64,000 bases of DNA from Mesorhizobium terrae (GTDB lineage: Bacteria > Pseudomonadota > Alphaproteobacteria > Rhizobiales > Rhizobiaceae), in assembly GCF_008727715.1 (NCBI RefSeq), contig NZ_CP044218.1:2745501-2809500 (forward strand), written 5' to 3'. Positions within the stretch are counted from its first letter, which is position 1. Each line of letters opens with the position of its first letter. This document shows positions 9,135-17,147 of this stretch, piece by piece. The translations under genes were made by a program, and so were the position numbers. The notes beneath the pieces are model-generated. The model worked only from the letters and a program-made list of their open reading frames with translations, had not been told where the DNA came from and did not search any database.

Positions 9135-9823
9135 AACAGCGCTCCCACTGCATGTGTGCCTTCACCTCCATACGCATATACGGTCGCGGCGAGACCTGAA
9201 CAGTGGGAGACATGCTCGAATGTCAGAGCAAGGTATGTACTAACGGTCGCGCAACGGGATAGAGGCTGCGAGCAGCCGCCTACCGTCGTACTAAAGTGGT
9301 CAGTCTGGGTTGGTCACTTTGCGACATTTGTACTCGGTCCCGGGTGATGTCCGCTTTCCGCACTTTCGCGTCAAGGAGCTGCCCGTCAGCTCCCGGTCCC
9401 CAATTCGGACGCGCTATTTGGTTCGAATTGCGAATGAGCCGCCCGGCCTGAATTGTGGGCTGCATGCGAGTTCTCAGCTCCGGCAGACAGCAACTTGTGT
9501 CCGTTTTTGTATTTGCCGTATCTGGCATACGCAATCTGAGCGCTGCACCGTTAGCGCTTTCAAATCGTGAGACGACGATGAATCCGCTTCATCTTTGCGT
9601 TGATGTCATGGTGCAGGCGTGCAGGATTGCCGTAGCACTAATCACCATTTCTTCGCTCCTCCTCCCTCGCCAATACGAGACCTGTGAAAGGAAGGCTACG
9701 AGTGCCCGATAAAAACATCTAACAATTGATTTCCACTTTTTGTTTGCAGCCGGTGCTTGCATCGCTTTCTGCGAAGTGCAGAAGTTGGCGGTGAGGAAAC
9801 TTTCTGTTGCGCGGGGCGGGCGT
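9135..9823. other. Non-coding junction between defence island and exporter remnant
   Basis: No convincing gene on either strand. Just after herA there is a 9-bp inverted repeat, CTCCCACTG at 9142-9150 and CAGTGGGAG at 9201-9209, around a 50-base spacer; this could be a weak terminator stem or part of a junction. The rest shows no known promoter, RNA gene or IS end. Confidence 0.4.
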
Positions 9824-10738
9824 GTGAACAGTGTCGAGCCGCATGCGGCTCCAGTCGATACGGGCGTGGTATGCTTGGCGTTGATCGCGCAATATTTGCG
9901 GCGACCAGCGGATGCCGATGTCATCCGGCATGATCTTGGACTTGGTTCGGCGGGAGGACCCGCCGGTGTTGATGTTGCAGGCCGCGAAGACATAGTCAGG
10001 GCCGCCAAACGCCTGAAACTCAAGGCGCGCGTAGTGCGGCCAGCCGTAAAGCGGCTGGATCGGCTGGCGCTGCCCGTCATCGTCGAGAAGGCAAGCGGCG
10101 GTTTTGCCATCCTGGCGGGACTGTCCGCCGACAAGGTGCTTATCCAGGATCCCGCGATCGGTGCCGCGCAGGAACTGTCTCGAGAGGAATTCGAGGCGGG
10201 ATGGAGCGGCTTTGCCATCCTGATCACCAGTCGTGCCTTTGCCGACGGGTTTGCCCGACGCTTCGATTTCTCCTGGTTCATTCCGGAGATGATCCGTTAC
10301 CGTTGGGTCTTCGCCGAAGTGCTGCTTGCCTCGTTCTTCGTGCAATTGCTCGGCCTGATCTCGCCGATCTTCTTCCAGCTGGTCATCGACAAGGTGCTGG
10401 TCCACAACGGCCTGACGACGCTGGAAGTGCTGGTGATCGGCCTTTCCGTGGTGTCGTTGTTCGAGGTGCTGCTCACCGGCTTGCGGACTTATGTGACGAC
10501 ACACACGACCAGCCGGATCGATGTGGCGTTGGGTGCCAAGCTGTTTAATCATCTCCTGGGGTTGCCGATCGCCTATTTCGAGGCGCGCCAAACCGGGCAG
10601 ACGGTGGCCCGCGTGCACGAACTGGAGAACATCCGCGCGTTTCTCACCGGCTCGGCGCTCACCGTGCTGCTCGACGTGTTTTTTCTCTTTGTGTTCCTGG
10701 CTGTGATGTATCTCTACAGCCCATGGCTGACCTTGATC
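9824..10738 (+). pseudogene. RTX-type ABC exporter (HlyB-like), C-terminal half deleted
   Basis: From a GTG at 9824 the protein has an N-terminal C39-peptidase-like domain (VDTGVVCLALIAQYLRRP: the Cys is not in the protease position, as in RTX transporters) and the first part of the membrane domain (FVQLLGLISPIFFQLVIDKVLVH, reading to YSPWLTLIVV). Intact HlyB-type proteins are about 700 residues; here homology stops near residue 305 at about 10740. The ATP-binding cassette and the last membrane helices are missing. The frame then continues only 38 codons in what is the wrong frame of the adjoining HlyD gene. No functional transporter can result. Confidence 0.82.
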
Positions 10739-11646
10739 GTCGTCTGGCCGCATATGAGGCGGAACAGCTCAGTCTCGCGGCCGACATTGCCGCGAAGAAA
10801 GTCGAGATCGAGCGCGGCGCCAAAACGCTGGCCGAGCGCCAGAAGCTGGTCAATCTGACCGGCGACCGGCTCGATGTCTTCGAGGAACTCGAAGGCCGTG
10901 GCCTCGGCATCAAGTCGCGCACCATCGACGCGCGCCAGAGCAAGCAGGATCAATTGCTGGCGGTTGTCACCGACGAAGGCCACATCGCCGAACTCGGAGC
11001 AACCAAATCCGCGCTCGAAGCGCGCAAGCGCGAACGCCACGAAGCCTATCTCGACAAGCTGATGACGGAACTGACCGATACGGACAAGGAGATCGGCACG
11101 CTGCGGCAGGATCTCACCAAGGCGGAACTGTTCGAGCGGGCGAGCACGCTGAAAGCCCCGGTTTCCGGCCGCGTGCAACAGGTGGAAATCACCACCTTTG
11201 GCGAGGTCGTGCAGACCGGCCAGCGCCTGATGGTGGTGGTGCCCGACGGCACGGCACTCGAAGTGGAAGCGATGCTGCTCAACAAGGACAAGGGTTTTGT
11301 GCGCGAGGGCCAGAGTGCCCGCATCAAGCTCGAGGCATTCCCCTTCACCCGCTACGGCACGCTCGATGGCTCGGTGCAGTCGGTCTCCAACGATGCGATT
11401 CCCGCCAAGCCGACAGCGGGCACCAAGGAAGCCGCCCCAGACACTGCTCAACAAACAGCCGGACCGCTCGTCTTCCCGGTGCGCATCGCCATGGCGGATA
11501 CCAGCATCCGCGCCGATGGCCAGGACGTCCCACTAACGCCCGGCATGTCGGTCACCGCCGAGATCAAGACCGGCGATCGCCGTGTCATCGAATTCCTGCT
11601 CGATCCACTCATGGAGATGAAAGATGAGGCGTTTCATGAGAGGTGA
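10739..11646 (+). pseudogene. HlyD-family membrane-fusion protein, N-terminus deleted
   Basis: The frame carries the coiled-coil hairpin (LDRRLAAYEAEQLSLAADIA, then ERGAKTLAERQKL), the lipoyl half (APVSGRVQQVEITTFGEVVQ) and the beta-barrel with the usual C-terminus (VPLTPGMSVTAEIKTGDRRV). Missing are the cytoplasmic N-terminus, the single membrane helix and the first part of the coiled coil. The frame can be read from a chance ATG at 10723, but without the membrane anchor the product should not work. It is one frame off from the HlyB remnant before it, so the pair is a deletion scar of an hlyB-hlyD operon for type I secretion. Good quality of the remaining sequence suggests a fairly recent event. 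Confidence 0.8.
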
Positions 11647-11708
11647 AGAAAAGCATCGTCGTGACCACATGCAGCCGAAAATTTCCTAAAATCACAGAGA
11701 TATTTACG

Positions 11709-12410
11709 ATGAATAGCCTCAGACGCGCTATTAACATCTCGTCGAAAAATCCGACAAATATTTCCTTGGATGAGTACAGAGATGCGCTTAGCTTTGTTAA
11801 GGTCTCTGAGTTGAAATATACGGATATATATACTAATAAATTTTCTTATTTATTCGGACTCAGAATGTACATTCTGATGAGAAGTTTTATTATTTTTTTC
11901 GTAGCGTCAATTTTATTTACGTCTATTTTTACTGCGAGTCCTACCTTCCGCTCGCCCTTCATGGAATTTCCTCTACCAGATTGGCTCTGGCCATGGAATT
12001 TTTTATCACGCGATTTTTTCTTAGCGTTAGTGAAAGATAGCCTGTTACCGATGCGAGCAGAAGACATCGATATATATATTAAACTGTGCAGTTACTTGAG
12101 TTTTATTTGGATACTATGGGCGGTATCAATGATTTTTATCAATATTGTTATTTCCGGTGGATATGATGTCTCAAAGCCGCTGGTTGTAGTTTTATGTATT
12201 ACAGCGCTATCGGTGGCCGCTTCGGCATATCCGGCATTCAGGAGTTCAAGTATAGGCCCTTCAGTTCATGATTCTCTAGATCTTATATCAATCAAGAAGG
12301 CTTTTCTAATCTCGTTTACGTACTTTTCCATAGTATTTTCTGTAATAATGCTGTTAGTTCAGTTTAAGAGCAGGCCGAAAGTTTGCGATGCAGAAGATGG
12401 TGGTGGGTGA
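11709..12410 (+). CDS. AT-rich orphan membrane protein, function unknown
   Basis: From the ATG at 11709 (MNSLRRAINISSK) about 233 residues; the frame is open back to a GTG at 11643 that overlaps the HlyD remnant stop. Four hydrophobic segments are visible: around MYILMRSFIIFFVASILFTS, SYLSFIWILWAVSMIFINIV, KPLVVVLCITALSVAASA and AFLISFTYFSIVFSVIMLLV, with a loop containing FPLPDWLWPWNFLSRD between the first two. I recognise no family. The stretch from about 11690 to 12470 is visibly AT-rich, rich in AAT, ATA and TTT codons, unlike the GC-rich genes either side, so it probably came in by transfer. No partner gene is seen. Confidence 0.6.
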   Translation: MNSLRRAINISSKNPTNISLDEYRDALSFVKVSELKYTDIYTNKFSYLFGLRMYILMRSFIIFFVASILFTSIFTASPTFRSPFMEFPLPDWLWPWNFLSRDFFLALVKDSLLPMRAEDIDIYIKLCSYLSFIWILWAVSMIFINIVISGGYDVSKPLVVVLCITALSVAASAYPAFRSSSIGPSVHDSLDLISIKKAFLISFTYFSIVFSVIMLLVQFKSRPKVCDAEDGGG

Positions 12411-12633
12411 AATTTTGTTAAGCATAGAAACTTCCACTTCGAGGCGTATGGTAAATTCACAAATATAAGACGGCATGGAGCGCAATATGTCGAGCAGCAT
12501 TGGTCCGAGCGTATCAGGTTCGAATGATCGAAACCAGGAACTAGGGAGCAAAGTTCTCGGTTATTCACTGGCGGCGCAAGATGGATTCATTGCGGGCGTT
12601 GCAGCTTTTACGAAGAGTGCCGCGCGGACTACG

Positions 12634-13959
12634 TTAAGCCAGAGCGGCATCTTTCGTCTCAGCAAGAAGAGAGGCGCGCGCCTCGATTGCGGAGCGAACC
12701 GAGTCGACAAGCTCATCGGGAAAGCTGTCTGGCAGCGAGCTTATCACGCCATCGGCTTGGCGCATGGCATGCGCTGACAGATCATCGAATATCGCGCGCA
12801 TGAGAGATTTGCCGACACCGGCAATGTCCGCTGTTTGCACAAAATGGCGAGGCATGATGTCCAGTACCGGGTAGTGCCGGTTCTTGCCAACGGACATAGC
12901 CAGCTTGAATTTCTTGCGCTGAATTTGTCCGGCATCAAGGCTCGGCTGCGCCGTCAGCACGTCGTACATGGGCGTCATGCGAAAGCGTCCGCCAGGGTCG
13001 AGGAACACGCTGAAATTCTTGGCATGGCCGTCGGTCGCGCCGAGCATCCAGAACACAATGCATGTCCGCATAAAGATGGCGATATCGTCCTCGGGCCTGT
13101 CGCTGCCTTTCAGAAGCTGGACAATCTCCCGCATGCCCGGACCGCCATCGGATTGGTATTTGCGTGTAGGCGGTACCGAAAGGGCCTGACAGATATCTTC
13201 CTGCGGCAAACGAAGAAGGCGGCCGTCTCTTGCCCACCGACGGTCGAAGCGTTCGACGATCAGGGTACGGCGCCCTCCGAAATCAGCGATCTCCACATTC
13301 GCGGCCGGGATGCCAAAACCCTCCAGCAGCTTAAGGCAGAGATACTCGTTCTCGACGCTATTCGAGAGGTCGATCCCGTTGGGAAGCTGTCCGATCTGCG
13401 GTTTGAGGATATGGGTGGTCGCAGTTGTGCCGGTAGGCTTGAACCATTGGCCGTCGACACGAAGCAGGGCGGTCTTCTCCTGCGCGCCGGCGATCGAGAT
13501 GCGAAAATCCTCATCTTCCCCGACACCCAGGGGAGCGCTGGCCAGATTGTTGATGATCTCGCCGATTTCGCCGTCGGCGACGGGTTTCCCATCGACCTGC
13601 CCGACCGTTCCCGGATCAGCGCCATCGGAAAGAAATTGCAAGGCGCCGACGCAATCGTGGCCAATGGCTGTCAGCAGGCTGTAGGCATCGGTACCGCCTG
13701 CGCCGACACGCTCGGCTACGCGCTTCCTGATGGGCTCATTATCCGGCAGCAGGTTGTCGAACACGTTGATGACGGGCGTGCCGATATAACGGTCCTCGCG
13801 CAGAGGCAGCGACAAGGAGACCGGAAAGCCGTGCTCCCAGCCGAGCCATTTGTTATCGTACTTGAAGTCGATAGCGCCTGTAGCTTCCCGGCGCAGCAGC
13901 CCGACGAGGCGGCCGTTTAGGAAAACATTCAGAGGCGCGTTTGCTTTCCTTCTCGCCAT
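12634..13959 (-). CDS. hipA: HipA-family serine/threonine kinase toxin
   Basis: 441 residues, the size of E. coli HipA. The N-terminal couple_hipA domain (NVFLNGRLVGLLRRE ... LPLREDRY, NVFDNLLPDN) is followed by the kinase: the Gly-rich, autophosphorylated loop FRISIAGAQEKTALL, the Lys-bearing FKPTGTTATTHILKPQ, the catalytic ATDGHAKNFSVF and the metal-binding MYDVLTAQP. HipA kinases phosphorylate aminoacyl-tRNA synthetases (GltX in E. coli), stalling translation and producing persisters; the target here is not known. Its ATG overlaps the hipB stop by one base. All key residues are present, so it is probably active and held by HipB. Confidence 0.93.
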   Translation of the reverse strand: MARRKANAPLNVFLNGRLVGLLRREATGAIDFKYDNKWLGWEHGFPVSLSLPLREDRYIGTPVINVFDNLLPDNEPIRKRVAERVGAGGTDAYSLLTAIGHDCVGALQFLSDGADPGTVGQVDGKPVADGEIGEIINNLASAPLGVGEDEDFRISIAGAQEKTALLRVDGQWFKPTGTTATTHILKPQIGQLPNGIDLSNSVENEYLCLKLLEGFGIPAANVEIADFGGRRTLIVERFDRRWARDGRLLRLPQEDICQALSVPPTRKYQSDGGPGMREIVQLLKGSDRPEDDIAIFMRTCIVFWMLGATDGHAKNFSVFLDPGGRFRMTPMYDVLTAQPSLDAGQIQRKKFKLAMSVGKNRHYPVLDIMPRHFVQTADIAGVGKSLMRAIFDDLSAHAMRQADGVISSLPDSFPDELVDSVRSAIEARASLLAETKDAALA

Positions 13960-14213
13960 TAGAAAATATCCTCGATATCGGCAGCGCGCGCTTCGGTACG
14001 CGGCCGCACTACAAGCTCAAGGCGGAGAGCGGATAGAGCTTCCATCAGAGTCCGGAGCTGCACAGCCGGCTCGCCGGCCTCAAGGCGCGAAACAGTCCCC
14101 TGGCGGAGATGGATTTGCTCACCCAATGCGCCTTGCGTTAGGCCGTACTGTTTGCGGACGCGACGCAGGATGGCGCCGAGTTGTTTTTCCGTGCGGGCGA
14201 TCTGTCCGTTCAT
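13959..14213 (-). CDS. hipB: HipB-like XRE antitoxin
   Basis: 84 residues from the ATG at 14213, chosen for its GGAGG ribosome site 7 bases upstream; the frame is open further upstream but only through the operator region. A single HTH_3 domain is visible: QLGAILRRVRKQYGLTQGAL, then LRQGTVSRLEAGEPAVQLRT. It neutralises HipA and represses the operon by binding the four palindromes upstream. The C-terminal tail is short (TEARAADIEDIF). Order antitoxin-toxin with one-base overlap is the classical hipBA arrangement. Confidence 0.92.
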   Translation of the reverse strand: MNGQIARTEKQLGAILRRVRKQYGLTQGALGEQIHLRQGTVSRLEAGEPAVQLRTLMEALSALRLELVVRPRTEARAADIEDIF

Positions 14214-14233
14214 TGGGAACCTCCAGCTGAGAA

Positions 14234-14332
14234 TATACGTGACTCCGTATAAAATTACAATATACGCATTCGCGTTTAAAATGCAATTATACGCGAGTCC
14301 GTATAAATGAAAATTATGCGCGGTCACGTATA
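14234..14332. promoter_or_regulatory. Four HipB-type operator palindromes with an exact 27-bp period
   Basis: Sites of the form TATACG-N6-CGTATA begin at 14234, 14261, 14288 and 14315. The first and third are perfect (spacers TGACTC and CGAGTC); the second ends CGTTTA and the fourth begins TATGCG. E. coli HipB also uses four operators (TATCC-N8-GGATA), so this is the expected autoregulatory region, with different half-sites. The 27-bp step is about 2.6 helical turns. Confidence 0.85.
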
Positions 14333-14333
14333 G

Positions 14334-14471
14334 ATGGAGTTTGAAGTCATAGGCTGTGCAGTCTGTCACACATTCAAAAAATCCGACCCCGAAGAACGAA
14401 GCCAACTTTATCGCCAAATTGCCGAACGGGTGTGGAACCCCGACGCCCTTCTGCGTGAGGTGAACGCATGA
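14334..14471 (+). CDS. Possible 45-residue Cys-containing protein divergent from hipBA
   Basis: A short frame starts with an ATG two bases after the fourth operator and encodes MEFEVIGCAVCHTFKK, an acidic stretch, then LYRQIAERVWNPDALLREVN. It has a CxxCH-like pair (C8, C11, H12) and an amphipathic helical second half. It lacks a good ribosome site, so it may be leaderless or unexpressed. Its location would put it under the same HipB operators on the opposite strand. I know no family. It could be chance coding; the amino-acid composition is protein-like rather than random. Confidence 0.35.
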   Translation: MEFEVIGCAVCHTFKKSDPEERSQLYRQIAERVWNPDALLREVNA

Positions 14472-14807
14472 CTAGCCAAAGCTGCCAATGACCATTTGGT
14501 AGCGTTTGGAAAAGTGAGCTCGTAGCGAACGTGCAGTCGCGCGCCGCTCGAGCGTCTAGTTTCGGGTTGGTTGTCAAATGGCGGCTATCCGCCGAGCTCG
14601 CCCCGATAGCGGACGGACGGCTTCCGGCCCCCGTTGCAGGCGTCACCGACTTGCACGGGTTGCAGAATCGAAAAGAGCGCGGACATACGGAATTCGTCCG
14701 TTCGATTATTTCACGAATCTTTCAGCACGGCGTCAGGACATTCATCTGATGCGGGGCACACACTCTCCTCAATGCTGGTCGGCACGGCCATCGAAGAGGA
14801 GACGAAC

Positions 14808-15434
14808 ATGTTGCAGCCAAGTTTTGCACTCACCGCGATGATGACCGGCTTTGGACTGGGCGCAGGTGCGATTTTCTCGATCGGTCCGCAGAACCTCAAG
14901 CTCATCCAGGCTGGAGCCTTGCACAGGAATCCTGCCGTGGTGGCGGCAACGGGATACCTTTCCGAGATCCTCATTGTGATCGCCGGTGTCTCCGGTGTCG
15001 GTGCTTTCTTGCAGATAGTGCCTTCGGTCCAGACTGCCATGCAGACCGCAGGTATCGCCTTCGTCATATGGTGTGCGATCAAGGCGTTGAGGTCCGCCGG
15101 TAGTGCGAACCGGCCGGAGTGGGCACGAAATGGTGGCGAAACCCGCGGACAGGCCATCGTATCAATGCTGGTCACGACCTGGTTGAACCCACTGGTCTAT
15201 ATCGAGATCATGCTGCTCGTTGGGGTGTTTTCCTCAAGCTACGACAACAGCCTGCGTATCTGGTTCGCACTCGGCTTCCTCGGTGCCTCAGGCGTACGTT
15301 TCTGCGGGCTTCCAGCCTTCGGACGCGTCCTTGCGCCATGGCTGCAAAGCCCCCGAGCGCAAGCTTCATTCAACCGTCTCGCCGGCTTGCTGCTGCTGAT
15401 CGTTGCCGCCTCGCAAGCGGCGGCCATCCTCTGA
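14808..15434 (+). CDS. LysE/RhtB-family amino-acid exporter
   Basis: About 208 residues from the ATG at 14808, which has an AGGAG ribosome site; longer in-frame starts are unlikely. It shows the LysE signature near the N-terminus (GAIFSIGPQNLKLIQAG) and about six hydrophobic helices (VVAATGYLSEILIVIAGVSG, TAGIAFVIWCAIKAL, TTWLNPLVYIEIMLLVGVF, LLLLIVAASQAAAIL). The family exports basic or other amino acids at the inner membrane using the proton gradient. A LysG-type regulator is not adjacent. The region between the hipBA operators and this start (14472-14807) holds nothing else I can name. Confidence 0.88.
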   Translation: MLQPSFALTAMMTGFGLGAGAIFSIGPQNLKLIQAGALHRNPAVVAATGYLSEILIVIAGVSGVGAFLQIVPSVQTAMQTAGIAFVIWCAIKALRSAGSANRPEWARNGGETRGQAIVSMLVTTWLNPLVYIEIMLLVGVFSSSYDNSLRIWFALGFLGASGVRFCGLPAFGRVLAPWLQSPRAQASFNRLAGLLLLIVAASQAAAIL

Positions 15435-15752
15435 TCGACAGAGGAGAAGGTCATGATCATGCCCGCTACAATGACATCAGCACAGTTCATGCTGGCGATC
15501 TTCACCTTCACCGATGGCGCAGCAGATCGTTTCCGATATCCCTCCAAATCGCTGCGTCCTGCGCGATCGGAACGGCGCTTCCACACATTCTGCTGCCTGG
15601 CCGTCATCGGCTTGACCGCGTGGAAGCGCCATACGCACGCGAGGGCTGGTGCTAAAGTGCCACTTGGGCCCATTCAGAGCGCCAAAAGCCCCGCAACTTA
15701 GTTTCGAGCGCATTCGTGCAGAATAGCCCCATTGTTGTTCTGGAGCCTGGAT
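15435..15752. other. Intergenic region before the decarboxylase gene
   Basis: No supported gene. Short frames exist on both strands but without a family motif or ribosome site; it presumably carries the promoter of the decarboxylase gene. Confidence 0.4.
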
Positions 15753-17147
15753 ATGATGAAGTCACAACGTAACAGCTTGCTTCTATCAGACGGCGAGACA
15801 ACAGCTTTAGTCGACGCCGTTGCTGATATCGCAAAGGCCTATTGGCTTTCGCTTCCTGAACGGCGGACCTACCCGGCAACAAGCGGAGCCGAGACCGAGG
15901 CGCTGTTGACCCGTTCTTGGTCTGAGGAGGGGATCGGGCCCGCCGTCTTCGAAAGCTTTGGTCCAATTGCGGATCGATCAAGGCCCGCCGGCGACAGGTT
16001 CTTCGGTTATGTATTCGGCTCCGGCGAGCCTGTCAGCGCGGTAAGCGAGCTTCTGGTTGCTGCGCTTAATCAGAACGTTACCTCATGGCGGTCGTCGCCG
16101 GCCGCGACGACCATTGAACGCACGGTCATAAGTTGGCTGGCGGACGCGATTGGGTGTCCAGGTCTCAGCGGCAGTCTCTGCGGCGGTGGGTCAACCGCCA
16201 ATCTGATGGCGCTCGCGATAGCACGCGAGGCCAAATGCTCCGCCAACGAAAATGGAAGTGGCGGCGGCATCGTCTACTGCTCGAAAGAGGTTCATTTCTC
16301 GATTCCCAAAGCCATGGCCTTGTTGGGGCTTGGTCGGAAGAATCTTAGGCTAATCGAGACCGATGACGCTCTACGCATGCAACCCGACTTACTACATCGC
16401 GCCATAACCGATGACCGCGCCGCCGGCTTGATGCCGATTGCCGTGATCGCAACGACTGGCACGGTCGTCAGCGGCGCGATCGATCCCGTTGAAGAGATCG
16501 CCGCGATTGCGAGAGAACAGGATCTTTGGCTGCACGTGGACGGTGCGTATGGCGGCCTCGCTGCTCTTGCGAAGCCTGAGTATTTCGCGGGTCTCTCGCT
16601 TGCCGATTCCGTGTCAATCGATGCTCATAAATGGCTCTATCAGCCTGTCGATTGCGGCTGCCTGCTTTACCGGGACCGGAACGCTGCGCGCCGCGCCTTC
16701 TCGCAACAGGCGGATTACGTCCGGGTGCTCAACGAGGACCCGATCGAGTCGTTCGTCTTCTTTGACGAGTCGATCGAATTGACTCGACGCTTTCGAGCCC
16801 TGAAACTCTGGATGTCGCTGCAGTATCATGGTCGCGCCGCCTTCCGCGCCGCCATTGAGCAAGACCTTGCAAACGCCCAATTGCTGGCCCGCAAAATCGA
16901 GGAACATCCTGAACTCGAACTGTTCGCACCGGTTTCGCTCAGCGCGGTTTGTTTCGGTCATCGTGACAAGGACAACGAGGCGCTCCTGCGCCGCTTGATT
17001 GCGCGGGGTCGGGTATACCTCTCCAATGCCAGCTTCGGTGGGCGGTTTACGCTGCGGGCCTGCTTCGTCAATCATCGCGCGACGCCGCAGTCCGTCGATC
17101 TCATCGTGAGCGAAGTCATCGATGCCGCAAACGAAATCAACGACTAA
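15753..17147 (+). CDS. PLP-dependent group II decarboxylase
   Basis: About 464 residues from the ATG at 15753 (MMKSQRN); an earlier in-frame start at 15732 lacks a ribosome site. Fold-type I decarboxylase motifs in order: SLCGGGSTANLMALAIARE (phosphate-binding loop), VHFSIPKA with the ring-stacking His, LHVDGAYGG with the Asp that pairs with the PLP nitrogen, and SIDAHKWLYQP with the Schiff-base Lys. This is the aromatic-L-amino-acid/glutamate decarboxylase family; members make amines from amino acids. The substrate cannot be told by eye. The gene is convergent with and overlaps by 4 bases the regulator that follows. The adjacent LysE exporter may or may not be related. Confidence 0.87.
   Translation: MMKSQRNSLLLSDGETTALVDAVADIAKAYWLSLPERRTYPATSGAETEALLTRSWSEEGIGPAVFESFGPIADRSRPAGDRFFGYVFGSGEPVSAVSELLVAALNQNVTSWRSSPAATTIERTVISWLADAIGCPGLSGSLCGGGSTANLMALAIAREAKCSANENGSGGGIVYCSKEVHFSIPKAMALLGLGRKNLRLIETDDALRMQPDLLHRAITDDRAAGLMPIAVIATTGTVVSGAIDPVEEIAAIAREQDLWLHVDGAYGGLAALAKPEYFAGLSLADSVSIDAHKWLYQPVDCGCLLYRDRNAARRAFSQQADYVRVLNEDPIESFVFFDESIELTRRFRALKLWMSLQYHGRAAFRAAIEQDLANAQLLARKIEEHPELELFAPVSLSAVCFGHRDKDNEALLRRLIARGRVYLSNASFGGRFTLRACFVNHRATPQSVDLIVSEVIDAANEIND

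Noticed and set aside
9719..10753. Minus-strand frame opposite the HlyB remnant
   Set aside because: Antisense shadow; the plus-strand translation has clear exporter motifs.
12835..13920. Plus-strand frame opposite hipA
   Set aside because: Antisense shadow of a fully supported HipA.
14234..14332. 27-bp repeats read as replication iterons
   Set aside because: No replication protein nearby; they sit directly upstream of hipB and are palindromic, as HipB operators are.
15435..15752. Small frame between the LysE and decarboxylase genes
   Set aside because: No motif and no ribosome site.
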